Shown one piece after another: positions 17,665 to 26,482 of a stretch of DNA of 51,005 nt (the first letter of the stretch is position 1; each line of letters begins with the position of its first letter). The notes under the pieces are model-generated. The model did not search any database. It was not told the DNA's origin and saw nothing but the letters and a program-made list of their open reading frames with translations. The stretch is from the NCBI RefSeq assembly GCF_014841215.1, contig NZ_JACYTR010000030.1, positions 1 to 51,005 of the forward strand, read 5' to 3'. This DNA comes from Pseudomarimonas arenosa (GTDB lineage: Bacteria > Pseudomonadota > Gammaproteobacteria > Xanthomonadales > Xanthomonadaceae). Position numbers and translations under genes: made by a program.

Positions 17665-18549
17665 TCATGCCTCGCCCAGCACCCGGTTGCGGCCGGAGCG
17701 CTTGGCCTCATACAGAGCTGCATCGGCGCGGGCGTAGATGGCGTCGGCATCGGCGTCGACCGGGCGTCGGCTGGCCACACCGAAGCTGGCGGTGACCCTG
17801 ATCTCGCGGCCTTCGTCTTCCAGCTGCAGTGCTTCGATCGCCGCCCGCAGCTGCTCGGCCAAGGCACAGGCTTCGGCGTGATTGGCCGCCAGCAGCACAG
17901 CGAATTCCTCGCCGCCGATGCGGCCGGGCAGGGCCGGGGGCGGGCAGTGCCGGCGCAGGGTGGCGCCGACCGCGGTCAGCACCTTGTCACCGGCCGGATG
18001 GCCGAAGCGATCATTGATCGACTTGAAGTGATCGACATCGAGGGCGATCAGCGCCAGATCGCTGTGCTGAGTAAAGGCCCGCTCCATCTCGGCACGGAAG
18101 TGGCGGCGGTTGGCAATGCCGGTCAACACGTCCTTGCTGGCCTGATCGTGCAGCGCCGCGACCATGGCATTCTCAGCGCTGTTGGGGCCGAGCAGTTTCA
18201 GCATTAGATCACCGACGATCAGTACGTCGCCTTCCAGCAGCGGGCTGGACTTGACCTGCATGCCATTGATCCGCACCGGGTTGGTGGCGCCAAGATCATT
18301 GACCCAGAAGCCGCCACGCTTGCGGAACACGTGGCAGTGACGGCGCGAAACACTGGGTTCCGGCAGGTGAATCTCGGTGCCAGCCTCACGCCCGATGGTG
18401 ACCGCATCGGCCAGTTCGAAGCGGCTGCCGACCATCGGGCCGGCCACCACCACTAGGCACCAGGGACGGTTTTCAGCGGCCAAGGTGGGCGCCTGCACCC
18501 GCATGGTGTGGTCGGTGAGGATGCGCGAGGGTACGGTCTTGGGCTCCAC
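17665..18549 (-). CDS. FHA-GGDEF diguanylate cyclase
   Basis: The 294-aa cytoplasmic protein has an FHA domain (about 33-118) with the phosphothreonine-binding residues GR (53-54), SRRH (68-71) and N90 in the loop. A GGDEF domain (about 135-290) has DVDHFKSINDRFGH and the active-site GGEEF (212-216). The product should be c-di-GMP from two GTP, under control of a phosphothreonine ligand bound by the FHA domain. The inhibitory RxxD site five residues before GGEEF is absent, so product inhibition is not expected. The start is GTG at 18549 with GGGAAG upstream; ATG at 18504 would also keep both domains. Confidence 0.92.
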   Translation of the reverse strand: MEPKTVPSRILTDHTMRVQAPTLAAENRPWCLVVVAGPMVGSRFELADAVTIGREAGTEIHLPEPSVSRRHCHVFRKRGGFWVNDLGATNPVRINGMQVKSSPLLEGDVLIVGDLMLKLLGPNSAENAMVAALHDQASKDVLTGIANRRHFRAEMERAFTQHSDLALIALDVDHFKSINDRFGHPAGDKVLTAVGATLRRHCPPPALPGRIGGEEFAVLLAANHAEACALAEQLRAAIEALQLEDEGREIRVTASFGVASRRPVDADADAIYARADAALYEAKRSGRNRVLGEA

Positions 18550-18806
18550 GATAAGGCTTCCCGGATGTTTCCTCGCCGATTATCACAAACCCGGCGAGGC
18601 TGTGCGATCACCATCCACAATCGCAGGCTGAAGGACTATCCTGGACAGTGCCAGGCAATCTCTGAATATGTTCAGAGATTCCCGCGGTGCAAGGATGCAC
18701 CGCCGCGATCGACAACCTAAGTTGTTGATCAGCGTGAGTTCGGTCCTGTGCCGAACTCGGCGCGTCTGAAAAGTCCGGGATGGCTTGGTCAGACCTTCCC
18801 TAGCGG
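18550..18806. other. Divergent intergenic region upstream of the two GGDEF genes
   Basis: The two diguanylate cyclase genes are transcribed away from each other across 18550-18990. The first half has a short inverted word CTCTGAATATGTTCAGAG (18659-18676, an 8-bp arm palindrome), which could be an operator. The second half is repeat A. I see no confident promoter. Confidence 0.4.
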
Positions 18807-18956
18807 GCTGCTGAAATATTCATTTCAGCAGCTTGGTTTTTGCGCGCCACGGACGGCGCGCGCGGGACTCAAACACGCAAGTGTTTGAGTCCCGGCAAAG
18901 GTGGCGCGGCTCGGCCGCGACCGTTTGCGCTGAAGACCTCCCGGATGAGGTTTTTT
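18807..18956 (+). repeat. Five-hairpin repeat A, copy 2 (possible structured RNA/leader)
   Basis: In order: GCTGCTGAAAT/ATTTCAGCAGC (11 bp, 18807-18832); GCGCGCC/GGCGCGC (18842-18861); a perfect 14-bp stem CGGGACTCAAACAC with its complement closed by GCAA, a GNRA loop (18863-18894); CGCGGC/GCCGCG (18905-18919); and ACCTC/GAGGT followed by TTTTTT (18936-18956). The start codon of the next gene is 34 nt further on. Most stems differ in sequence from copy 1 while remaining paired. Confidence 0.72.
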
Positions 18957-18990
18957 GGCAGCCTACTAGGACACACAGCGGAGACCGGGC

Positions 18991-19893
18991 ATGGGACGCG
19001 ATCAGAGCTTCGAGACCGGACGTGGTCACCTGCTGCTGATCAATCAGGACAATGCCGAGCTGGCCACCCTGGCCGAAGGACTGGGGCGGCATCATCGGCT
19101 GCAGTGCATCGCCGACATCGAGCGCCTCAGCGCCCAGCTGAACAGCGAGCCGCCCGACCTGATCGTGCTCGATGCCGGTTGGTGGCAACGTCACGCCGCG
19201 GCGTTCGAGGACGACCTCGGACAGCTGCAGGCTGCGCGCCTGCCGGTGCTGATGTTCGGCGCCGCCAGCTCTGAGCAATTAAATACCTGGATCGCCCAAG
19301 GCGCTCGTGAGCATCTGCAGTGCGGCATACCGCTGACACTGGCACTGCGTCGCATCGCCAGTCAACTCGATCTGGACTTCTGCCGCGAGCAGCTGCGCTC
19401 GCGCTCCACCCAGGATCCGTTGACCGGTCTGGCCAATCGTGCCCACCTCGACGAGTTTCTCACCGCCACCTTCCTGCAGGCCAAGCGGCGCAATGAATCG
19501 ATCGCCTTGATCATGTTCGAGATCGATCGCCTCAAACCGTATAACGAGGCCTATGGCTATGCCGCCGGGGATGATGTGCTGGTCCTGGTGGGACGCACCC
19601 TGTCGGCCCTGCGTCGACGACCGCTGGACCTATTCGCCCGCTATGGAGGCGATCAGTTCGCCTGTGTGCTGCCGAACACCGATATCGAGGGCGCGCGCAC
19701 CGTGGCCGACATGCTCAAGGCCGATGTGGCGGCGCTGGCGATTGAGCATCGGCACTCTGATCTGGCCCGCCATATCACTATCAGCCTGGGCGTGGTGGCG
19801 ATCGAGCCGGCGCCGCCTTCGCAGCCGCGCGAACTGCTCGATGCGGCTCTACAGGCCCTGGAGGATGCCAAGACCAATCGGCCATTGTGCTAA
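18991..19893 (+). CDS. WspR-like GGDEF protein with degenerate receiver domain
   Basis: The 300-aa protein has a receiver-like domain (about 12-125). Here the phosphoacceptor-position aspartate (IVLDAG, D61) is kept, but the paired acidic residues have become NQDN and the switch lysine is lost. The GGDEF domain (about 142-298) is closest in wording to WspR: LKPYNEAYG, LDLFARYGGDQF and VLPNTDIEGAR. The signature is GGDQF (219-223) rather than GGDEF/GGEEF, and a canonical inhibitory site RPLD (210-213) sits five residues before it. ATG at 18991 with GGAG 8 nt upstream. Activity is uncertain because of the E-to-Q change. Confidence 0.85.
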   Translation: MGRDQSFETGRGHLLLINQDNAELATLAEGLGRHHRLQCIADIERLSAQLNSEPPDLIVLDAGWWQRHAAAFEDDLGQLQAARLPVLMFGAASSEQLNTWIAQGAREHLQCGIPLTLALRRIASQLDLDFCREQLRSRSTQDPLTGLANRAHLDEFLTATFLQAKRRNESIALIMFEIDRLKPYNEAYGYAAGDDVLVLVGRTLSALRRRPLDLFARYGGDQFACVLPNTDIEGARTVADMLKADVAALAIEHRHSDLARHITISLGVVAIEPAPPSQPRELLDAALQALEDAKTNRPLC

Positions 19894-19962
19894 CCCGGGT
19901 ATTTCATGAGGTCGCGCCGAAAGACACCGCCAGCCCAGGCATCCGCGCCCCCTCATGAAATA
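19894..19962 (+). repeat. Interspersed hairpin repeat B, copy 2
   Basis: TATTTCATGAGG (19900-19911) and CCTCATGAAATA (19951-19962) form a 12-bp inverted repeat. The stretch 19901-19924 is identical to the inverse of 4061-4084. It begins right after the stop codon of the GGDEF gene, so it may act as its terminator. In both copies it is in the same orientation relative to the preceding gene. Confidence 0.68.
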
Positions 19963-20174
19963 TCTTTGCTAACAGCCGCTGAAATTCCCCCATCGCGGAG
20001 GATTTCTGCGCAAGCATCGCGGCCCGGCGGCGCCGGCTTTCGTGTTGCAGACGTTCGTGCCGCGCAAGCCAAGTCGATAGAGAGGCCAGACACCCGCGCG
20101 ACAACGGGCTTGTCAGCGCATCGCGGCGTACCCTGCTTACAGAAATTGGGTGAATCGCGACCAAACGCGCGCGA

Positions 20175-20204
20175 CTGACGGTGCGCTTGATCGACGTGTA
20201 TAGT
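20175..20204 (+). promoter_or_regulatory. Possible sigma-70 promoter of the GGDEF-EAL gene
   Basis: CTGACG (20175-20180) as -35 and TATAGT (20199-20204) as -10 are separated by 18 nt, placing transcription start about 20 nt before the ATG. The -10 is overlapped by a small inverted repeat ATCGAC/GTCGAT (20190-20208) that could be an operator. Weak evidence from consensus only. Confidence 0.3.
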
Positions 20205-20229
20205 CGATGCTCACATCGCCGAGGGGCTC

Positions 20230-23200
20230 ATGACGCTCAATCTGGCCAGTCTGGTGTACCTGTTGCTCGCCGGCATGTTGCTGCAGGCCAGTCTGTCCTA
20301 CCTCATGCTGGGGGTGCGCGCCGGCCATGATCGGCGCAAGGTATTGATCGCGGCGGTGAGCCTTTGTGCCGCCCTGCTGTTGGTTGGCAGCGTCTGGCGC
20401 GACGGCGCCGGCAGCATTGAAAGCATGGGCCAGGCGCTGCGCTTCAATGTCGCGGTGATTGCCCTGGGATGCGTCGCCCTGGTCTGGTTTGCGCGCGCCT
20501 ATGCCGGATTTCGCTCGGTACTGTTCCCCTGGCTGTACACCCTGGCGGGAGCGATGCTGATCATCATCGATTTAAGCCGGCCAATGGGCATCACCTTTGA
20601 ACAGATCGATTCACTGCGTGAACTGTCCGTACCGTGGGGGCCGCCGGTCAGGGTGCCAGTGGGCCAGCCGGGGCTTTGGCTGTGGCCGGCGACGATCTGG
20701 GGATTGATCGGTCTGGTGTATCTGGTCTATGCCAGCTTTTCGGCCTGGTATCGATATCGACAAAGCACGGCCCTGGCCATCATGCTGCTGACCCTGGCGC
20801 TGCCGGTCTCCTTGCTGCACGACGTTCTGGCCCGCACCGACAACCGTCCCACGCTGGTGATCGGTCCGGTGGCGCTCGCGGTTCTGGTGCTGGCCTTTGG
20901 TATCGTTTTCGGGCTGGAGCTGGGCCGGCAGCGTGCCCGAGTTCGCGAGGAGGTCGATGCCGCGCGTAGGCGCGCCGACGATCAGCGGGCCGCCATCTTG
21001 CGTCTGCTCACCATCGAGGCGGTGCAACAGGCCGACCTGCCTGGCGTGTTGAAAGCGATGACCCGCGAGCTGGCCACCACCTTGTCGGTGGAACGGGTAG
21101 GTGTGTGGCTGTATTCCGAGGACGGTACCCGCCTGCAATGCCGATCGCTGTACCACCTGGGTGGACAGCGCTGGCTGGAAACGCCGGTGTTGCGGGTAGA
21201 TGACTACCCGAAGTACTTCGCGGCGCTGAATCAGAATGGCCGGATCAGCATCGAAGACACTTCGGAGGCAGACGAACTCAGCGAGATGTGGCAAGGCTAT
21301 CTGCGTCCGTTGGGAATCGGTGCCTTGCTCGACAGTGGCATCAACCTGGGCGGTCGCTGGATCGGTGTGGTGTGTCTGGAACATGTCGGCTCCAGCCGTG
21401 CATGGCAAGCCGATGAACAGGCCTTCGTCGGTACCGCGGCGGCGATGGTCGCCGAGTTGGTCGCTGATGCCGAACGCGCGCGCACTGAACGTGCCATTCG
21501 ATCGATTGCCGCCGGCGTGGCTAACAGCCCGCAGGACCGCTTCTTCCTGCAGATCGTGCGCAACCTGGCCGAGCTATTCGAGGCCGAAATTGCCTATGTT
21601 GGTGTGCTCGATGGCGATCGTCAGCGGGTGACTACCCTGGCCTGCTGGCTGGATGGCAAGGCGCAGGACAACTTCAGCTACGACCTTGCGGGTACGCCCT
21701 GCGAACGGACCCTGACCGACGGCGGCTGTCTGTACTCATCCGGCGTCTGCATTCGCTTTCCTGACGACACCATGCTGCAGGAGATGCAGGCCGAGGGCTA
21801 TGTCGCCGCGCCGTTCTTCGACGCCGACGGTGGCAATCTCGGTCTGGTCGGCGTGATCAAGCGTACCCCGTTGGACGTCAACGACAACACATCCGGCATC
21901 CTCAACATCTTCGCCGCGCGCTGCGGTGCCGAGATTCGCCGCCAGCGCTCCGAAGAGCACGTTCGGCAGCTGGCCTTTATCGACTATCTCACTGGTTTGG
22001 CCACCCGGGCGCGTATGTACGAGTACCTCAATGGCCTGCTCGACAAGTTGCGCAACAGTGGTGAGTCGGCAGCCCTGCTACTGCTTGATCTCGATCACTT
22101 CAAGACCATCAACGACGCTCTGAGCCATGACATCGGCGATGATGTGCTGCGCTCGGTCGGGCGCCGCCTGCAGTCGGCAGTGGAACAAGATGTGTTGGTG
22201 GCGCGGCTCGGCGGTGATGAGTTTGCCCTGGTCAAGCGCTCGCGCAGCCGCATGCGCAAGCAAGCCGAGCGCGAGGCCCTGGAGTTGGCGCAGCGCCTGC
22301 TGGCCACGCTGGAAGAACCCTTGTTCGTCGGCGAACGCAGCTTCAACCTCGGCGCCAGTCTGGGTCTGGTGGTGTTCCCCGACAATGGTGAGAACACCCG
22401 CGACCTGTTCCGCCATGCCGAGGTTGCCCTGTATCGCGCCAAGTCGTTGGGCCGCGGCCGACTGCAGATGTACCTTCCGACATTGCAGACCGCCGCAGCC
22501 AATCGCCTGAAGCTGGAAGAAGGCCTGCGCCGCGCCTTGGCCGAGGCGCAGCTGGAGCTGTACTTCCAGCCCAAGGTCGACGCCACCGCCCGGGTGGTCG
22601 GGGCCGAAGCGCTGTTGCGCTGGAGTCATCCTGAGCTCGGCTCGGTATCGCCGGCTGACTTCATCCCGGTGGCGGAAGAGACCGGCATCATCATCAGCAT
22701 TGGTCGCTGGGTGCTGGACAAGACCATGGAGTCGATCGCCAAATGGCAGCGCAACGCGGTGCCCTTCGAGGGCAGCCTGTCGGTCAATATCAGCGCCTGG
22801 CAGCTGGCACAACCGGACTTCGCCGAGATGGTCAGCGACTGCGCCCGCTTTCACGCCGTTGAACCCGGTCGGATCACGCTGGAGGTCACCGAAACTGCGG
22901 TGCTGCAGGACATGCGCGATGTGGTGCAGAAGCTCAAGCAATTGCGCGAGCAAGGTTTCCGCGTGTCGCTGGACGATTTCGGCACCGGCTATTCCTCGTT
23001 GTCCCATCTGCGCGATTTGCCTCTGGACGAGATCAAGATCGATCGTGCCTTCGTTATCGAAGTGGAAGATGAAACCGCGCACCCGCTGGTCGAATCGATG
23101 ATCGCCATCGGTGGGCACATGAATCTCGATGTGGTGGCCGAAGGCGTGGATAGCGAGGTCAAGCGCGAGCGATTGATCCGCATGGGCTGTCGGCAGTTTC

Positions 23201-23289
23201 AGGGCTATCTGATCAGTCGGCCGCTGCCCGAGCAGGCCTTCCTGTGGTGGCTGGCCGACCGCGCCGCCAGTCTGCGCTTGAGCGGCTAG
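20230..23289 (+). CDS. 7TM-GAF-GAF-GGDEF-EAL c-di-GMP turnover protein
   Basis: The 1019-aa protein has about seven TM helices (1-230, a MASE-like sensor), a short coiled coil, a GAF domain (about 255-415) and a second GAF-like domain (about 425-570, with CERTLTDGGCLY). The GGDEF domain (about 580-745) has DLDHFKTINDALSHDIGDD and intact GGDEF (661-665). The EAL domain (about 765-1010) has EALLRW, NISAW, EVTET, DDFGTGYSSL, KIDRAFV and VAEGV, all residues needed for metal binding and phosphodiesterase activity. Both activities look possible; an RxxD site is not seen. The start ATG follows GAGGGGCTC. The ghrA gene begins 8 nt after its stop. Confidence 0.95.
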   Translation: MTLNLASLVYLLLAGMLLQASLSYLMLGVRAGHDRRKVLIAAVSLCAALLLVGSVWRDGAGSIESMGQALRFNVAVIALGCVALVWFARAYAGFRSVLFPWLYTLAGAMLIIIDLSRPMGITFEQIDSLRELSVPWGPPVRVPVGQPGLWLWPATIWGLIGLVYLVYASFSAWYRYRQSTALAIMLLTLALPVSLLHDVLARTDNRPTLVIGPVALAVLVLAFGIVFGLELGRQRARVREEVDAARRRADDQRAAILRLLTIEAVQQADLPGVLKAMTRELATTLSVERVGVWLYSEDGTRLQCRSLYHLGGQRWLETPVLRVDDYPKYFAALNQNGRISIEDTSEADELSEMWQGYLRPLGIGALLDSGINLGGRWIGVVCLEHVGSSRAWQADEQAFVGTAAAMVAELVADAERARTERAIRSIAAGVANSPQDRFFLQIVRNLAELFEAEIAYVGVLDGDRQRVTTLACWLDGKAQDNFSYDLAGTPCERTLTDGGCLYSSGVCIRFPDDTMLQEMQAEGYVAAPFFDADGGNLGLVGVIKRTPLDVNDNTSGILNIFAARCGAEIRRQRSEEHVRQLAFIDYLTGLATRARMYEYLNGLLDKLRNSGESAALLLLDLDHFKTINDALSHDIGDDVLRSVGRRLQSAVEQDVLVARLGGDEFALVKRSRSRMRKQAEREALELAQRLLATLEEPLFVGERSFNLGASLGLVVFPDNGENTRDLFRHAEVALYRAKSLGRGRLQMYLPTLQTAAANRLKLEEGLRRALAEAQLELYFQPKVDATARVVGAEALLRWSHPELGSVSPADFIPVAEETGIIISIGRWVLDKTMESIAKWQRNAVPFEGSLSVNISAWQLAQPDFAEMVSDCARFHAVEPGRITLEVTETAVLQDMRDVVQKLKQLREQGFRVSLDDFGTGYSSLSHLRDLPLDEIKIDRAFVIEVEDETAHPLVESMIAIGGHMNLDVVAEGVDSEVKRERLIRMGCRQFQGYLISRPLPEQAFLWWLADRAASLRLSG

Positions 23290-23297
23290 CCAATACG

Positions 23298-24236
23298 ATG
23301 AACGCAGCCGGCCTCGACGTGCTGTTGCATGCGCCACGCAGCCCCGAGCGCTGGCTGCAGGCGCTTGCGGCGGCAGCGCCGCTGCACCGCTTTCATCTGC
23401 AGCTGCCGGAGCATCCGGAGCGGATTCGCGCCTGGGTTGGCTGGGCCGCGCCTCTTGAACACTTCGTTCCAATGACCGGGCTGGCGCTGGTGCTGCCGCT
23501 GGGTGCCGGTGTCGATGCCCTGGTCGACCGCCCCGATCTGCGCTCCGAGGTGCAGATCGTGCGCCTGGTCGACGCCGGCATGGCGGAACAGATGGTGGAG
23601 TACGCCTTGTATGCAGCCCTGCAGTATCAACGCGGCTTTGCCCGCTACCGCGAGCAGCAGGCGCGGGGCGAATGGCAGCCGCTACGGCGTCGCTCGCGTG
23701 GCTCGGTGCAGATCGGCGTGCTCGGGCTGGGCGCATTGGGCGCTGCGGTGGCCGGCGAACTGGCCAGGTTCGGTTATCGGGTGGCCGGCTGGAGTCGCAG
23801 CGCCAAGTCGTTGCCGGGGGTGCAATGTCTGAGCGGTGCTGCCGGGTTGAACGATATGCTAAGGGTGTCCGAGGTGCTGATCGATCTATTGCCCAGCACC
23901 GCCGACACCCGCGGGCTGCTGGATCGACAGCACCTCGCCCTGCTGCCAGCGGGGGGCCAGCTGGTATTGGCCTCGCGCGGCGATCGTTACGACAGCCGCG
24001 CGTTGCTTGAGTGCCTGCAATCCGGTCAGTTGGGCGGGGCGCAGATAGATGTGTTTGCCCACGAGCCGCTGCCGGCCAATGACCCGCTGTGGCGGTGCCG
24101 CGGCGTAGCCATCACACCGCATGTGGCGGCGATGACCGTGCTGGAAGACTCGGTGGCGCAGATCGCCGCCAATCTCGATCGCTTCGTCAACGGCCAGCCC
24201 CTGCTCGGCCTGGTCGATCGACAACGTGGGTATTGA
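23298..24236 (+). CDS. ghrA: Glyoxylate/hydroxypyruvate reductase A
   Basis: The 312-aa protein matches E. coli GhrA across its length. It has the Rossmann motif GVLGLGALGAAVAGEL and WSRSAKSLPGV (nucleotide-specificity loop), LIDLLPSTADTRG, the catalytic arginine in LASRGDR, the glutamate in FAHEPLP, the histidine in ITPHVAA, and the C-terminal VDRQRGY. It reduces glyoxylate and hydroxypyruvate with NADPH in the cytoplasm. ATG at 23298 lies 8 nt after the GGDEF-EAL stop, so the two are probably co-transcribed although their functions look unrelated. A start further upstream at 23244 would overlap the EAL gene. Confidence 0.93.
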   Translation: MNAAGLDVLLHAPRSPERWLQALAAAAPLHRFHLQLPEHPERIRAWVGWAAPLEHFVPMTGLALVLPLGAGVDALVDRPDLRSEVQIVRLVDAGMAEQMVEYALYAALQYQRGFARYREQQARGEWQPLRRRSRGSVQIGVLGLGALGAAVAGELARFGYRVAGWSRSAKSLPGVQCLSGAAGLNDMLRVSEVLIDLLPSTADTRGLLDRQHLALLPAGGQLVLASRGDRYDSRALLECLQSGQLGGAQIDVFAHEPLPANDPLWRCRGVAITPHVAAMTVLEDSVAQIAANLDRFVNGQPLLGLVDRQRGY

Positions 24237-24272
24237 CGCAATGCCTGTCCAGCGCACAGCGGTGCGTCAATA

Positions 24273-24319
24273 CGCACCCTATGCTCGGGTTACCGCCACG
24301 CCGATGGCCATAGGGTGCG
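24273..24319. repeat. Inverted repeat CGCACCCTATG between convergent genes
   Basis: CGCACCCTATG (24273-24283) and CATAGGGTGCG (24309-24319) form a perfect 11-bp stem with a 25-nt loop, between the convergent ghrA and UMF1 genes. A related word (CCATAGGGTGCG) occurs at about 13053. It could end both transcripts, but no U-tract is present. Confidence 0.6.
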
Positions 24320-24425
24320 GTTCACCGCACCATTCGACGGGCGCGAGTTCACCAAACGCTCGTGTGCATAGCCAAATGTTCCACCGCGAGGTCCAGCCAG
24401 CGCCTGCACGCAGTCAGCGCAACGA

Positions 24426-25682
24426 TCAGCGCGTTCTGCGCGCCGCCTCCAGGTCGACCCGGCCCAAGCACCAGGCGCCGGCGGCAAACAGCAGCAGGAT
24501 CGACAGGATCGATAGCCGCGGGCTGCCACTGAGGTAACTGACCGCGCCAACCAGCAGCGGGCCGAGGATGGCGGCGAACTTGCCGAGCACGCCGTAGAAA
24601 CTGAAATACTCGGCGGCGCGATCGCGTGGCAGCAGGCGCGCGTAGAGTGAGCGGCTCAGGCTCTGCACCCCGCCCTGCACCAGGCCGATGGCCACCGCCA
24701 GGCCATAGAACTGCGCCTCGTTGCGCAGCAGGCTGGCGGCCACGGTAACCGCCATGTAGATCGCGATGGCGACAAAGATGCCGGCCTTGGGCCCGAACCG
24801 GTCACCCAGCCGGCCGAACAACAGGGCCGCCGGAAAGCCGACGAACTGGGTCAGCAGCAGGGCGCTGATCAGGCTTTGCTGGGCCAGGCCCAGCGCCATG
24901 CCGTAGTCCACCGCCATCACCACCACCGTGTTAACGCCATCGATGTAGAGCCAATAGGCGAGCAGGAAGTACAGCACAGCCGGCTGTTGCGGCAGCTCGC
25001 CCAGGGTGCGGCGCAGCTGCCGCAGGCCGGCGCGGATCGCCGCCCAGCGGGTTTCCCGGTAGGGCGCTGCCGGTTCGTCGACCAGCCACCACAAGGGTAG
25101 GGAGAACAGCGCCCACCACAGGCTAACGCTGACAAAGGCCCAGGGCACCGCCTCCGTGGCATCGGCCAGACCGAACCAGGCCGGCTGCAGCAGCATCAGC
25201 ACATTGAAGGCGAACAGCAGGCCGCCACCGAGGTAACCCAGGGCAAATCCCAGCGCCGAGGTGCGATCCAGCTCGTGGTCGGCGGCCACCTCCGGCAACA
25301 GGGCGTCGTAGAAGATGTTGCCGGCCAGAAAGCCGACGCTGGCGCCGATATACAGACCCAGCGCCAGCCACCACTGGCCCTGGGCGACGCAGAACAGGGC
25401 GCCGGTCATCAGCATGCCAAGCGCGGCAAAACCGGCCAGGAAGCGCTTCTTGCGCGCTGTGCGATCGGCCACCGCGCCGAGGATCGGCGCCATCACGGCC
25501 ACCAACAAGGCCGCCGAGCTATTGGCCAGGCCAAGGCGGAAGCTGGACAACCCGGCCTCCGCGCCGGCCTGCCAGTACTGCTTGAAGAACAGCGGAAAGA
25601 AGCCGGCCATCACGGTGGTGGCAAAGGCCGAATTGGCCCAGTCGTACAAGGCCCAGGACAGCTTTTGGCGATCGAAACGCAT
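24426..25682 (-). CDS. MFS transporter of the UMF1/Atg22-like family
   Basis: The 418-aa protein begins with the UMF1 signature WALYDWANSAFATTV and has about 12 TM helices. ADRTARKKRFLAG is the MFS loop 2-3 motif, FGRLGDRFGPKAG is its repeat in the second half, and SLYARLLPRDRAAEYFSFY is a conserved UMF1 stretch. Atg22 in yeast exports amino acids from the vacuole; the bacterial substrate is not known. ATG at 25682. It diverges from the small membrane protein gene at 25781 with only 98 nt between. Confidence 0.9.
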   Translation of the reverse strand: MRFDRQKLSWALYDWANSAFATTVMAGFFPLFFKQYWQAGAEAGLSSFRLGLANSSAALLVAVMAPILGAVADRTARKKRFLAGFAALGMLMTGALFCVAQGQWWLALGLYIGASVGFLAGNIFYDALLPEVAADHELDRTSALGFALGYLGGGLLFAFNVLMLLQPAWFGLADATEAVPWAFVSVSLWWALFSLPLWWLVDEPAAPYRETRWAAIRAGLRQLRRTLGELPQQPAVLYFLLAYWLYIDGVNTVVVMAVDYGMALGLAQQSLISALLLTQFVGFPAALLFGRLGDRFGPKAGIFVAIAIYMAVTVAASLLRNEAQFYGLAVAIGLVQGGVQSLSRSLYARLLPRDRAAEYFSFYGVLGKFAAILGPLLVGAVSYLSGSPRLSILSILLLFAAGAWCLGRVDLEAARRTR

Positions 25683-25780
25683 GGTCTTCCTTGTCGGCGG
25701 ATCAGTACGAATCGTTGTGCTTGCGCTACCTGCCGGGCAGGGATCGCTATGCTAAGCCAATCGGACGAGCTGAGGGGCCG

Positions 25781-26374
25781 ATGATTCCATTCTGGTTAAC
25801 ACTGGGTTTCAGCCTGTTCGTGGCGTTTACCTTGCTGGTCTACCGGCGTCACTACGGCTGGCAGAACTATCTCTGGTTCTCCGACATCGCCCTGGTCACG
25901 ACCGCGCTGGGACTGTGGTTGCAAAGCCCGCTGCTGATCGGCATCACCGCGCTGTCGGTGCTGATTCCGGATCTGTTGTGGAATATCTCCTACTTCGGTC
26001 GACTGATCGGCGGCAAGCGGCTATTGGGGCTGACCGACTACATGTTCGATCGCCGGCTCTCGCGCCCGCTGCGCGCGTTGTCGCTGTTTCATGTCGGGCA
26101 GCCGTTGATCCTGATCTATGCCCTGGCACAGCTCGGCTACGATCCACGCGCCCTGCCCCTGCAATGCCTGATCGCCGTCGCCGTATTGCTGGCCAGCTAT
26201 CGCTACACGCCGCCGGAAAAGAACATCAACTGGGTGCTGGGCCTGTACGGCCAGGTGCAAACCCGCTTCCATCCATGGCTGTATCTGCTGCTGTTGTACC
26301 TTGGCTTTGTGCTGCTGGTGTATGCGCCGACCCATGTCGTCCTGGTGATGGTGTTTGCTGTTGGGCTTTGGTGA
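25781..26374 (+). CDS. Multi-pass membrane protein of unknown function
   Basis: The 197-aa protein has about six TM helices (residues 3-20, 29-50, 53-66, 92-115, 123-141, 167-195), with a conserved-looking polar region TPPEKNINWVLG between the last two. I do not recognise the family well; similar proteins are annotated as membrane-associated in several phyla (recollection, unverified). ATG at 25781 has GAGGGG 6 nt upstream. The final ~15 codons lie inside an imperfect duplication that continues after the stop codon (see findings), so the original C-terminus may have been altered. Confidence 0.8.
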   Translation: MIPFWLTLGFSLFVAFTLLVYRRHYGWQNYLWFSDIALVTTALGLWLQSPLLIGITALSVLIPDLLWNISYFGRLIGGKRLLGLTDYMFDRRLSRPLRALSLFHVGQPLILIYALAQLGYDPRALPLQCLIAVAVLLASYRYTPPEKNINWVLGLYGQVQTRFHPWLYLLLLYLGFVLLVYAPTHVVLVMVFAVGLW

Positions 26375-26482
26375 AGGACGGTGGGCCACGCCCACCCTAC
26401 GCTTGCTGCCCACCCATGTGGTGCTGGTGTGGTTGTTTGCTGAGGGGGATTGGTGGTGATGGTGGGCCACAGGCCCACCCTA
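26330..26482. repeat. Imperfect ~70-bp tandem duplication across a gene end
   Basis: The stretch 26330-26400, starting ACCCATGTCGTCCTGGTG and ending in a CCCACCCTAC word, is repeated with about 20% difference at 26412-26482. The first copy includes the last codons of the membrane protein gene and the second lies in the intergenic region. Confidence 0.75.

Noticed and set aside
20190-20208. ATCGAC/GTCGAT as a defined operator
   Set aside because: A 6-bp arm is expected often by chance in this composition; it is mentioned only as part of the promoter note.
22078-23736. Minus-strand open frame (552 aa) over the EAL domain
   Set aside because: It is antisense to the intact GGDEF-EAL and ghrA genes and has no domain.
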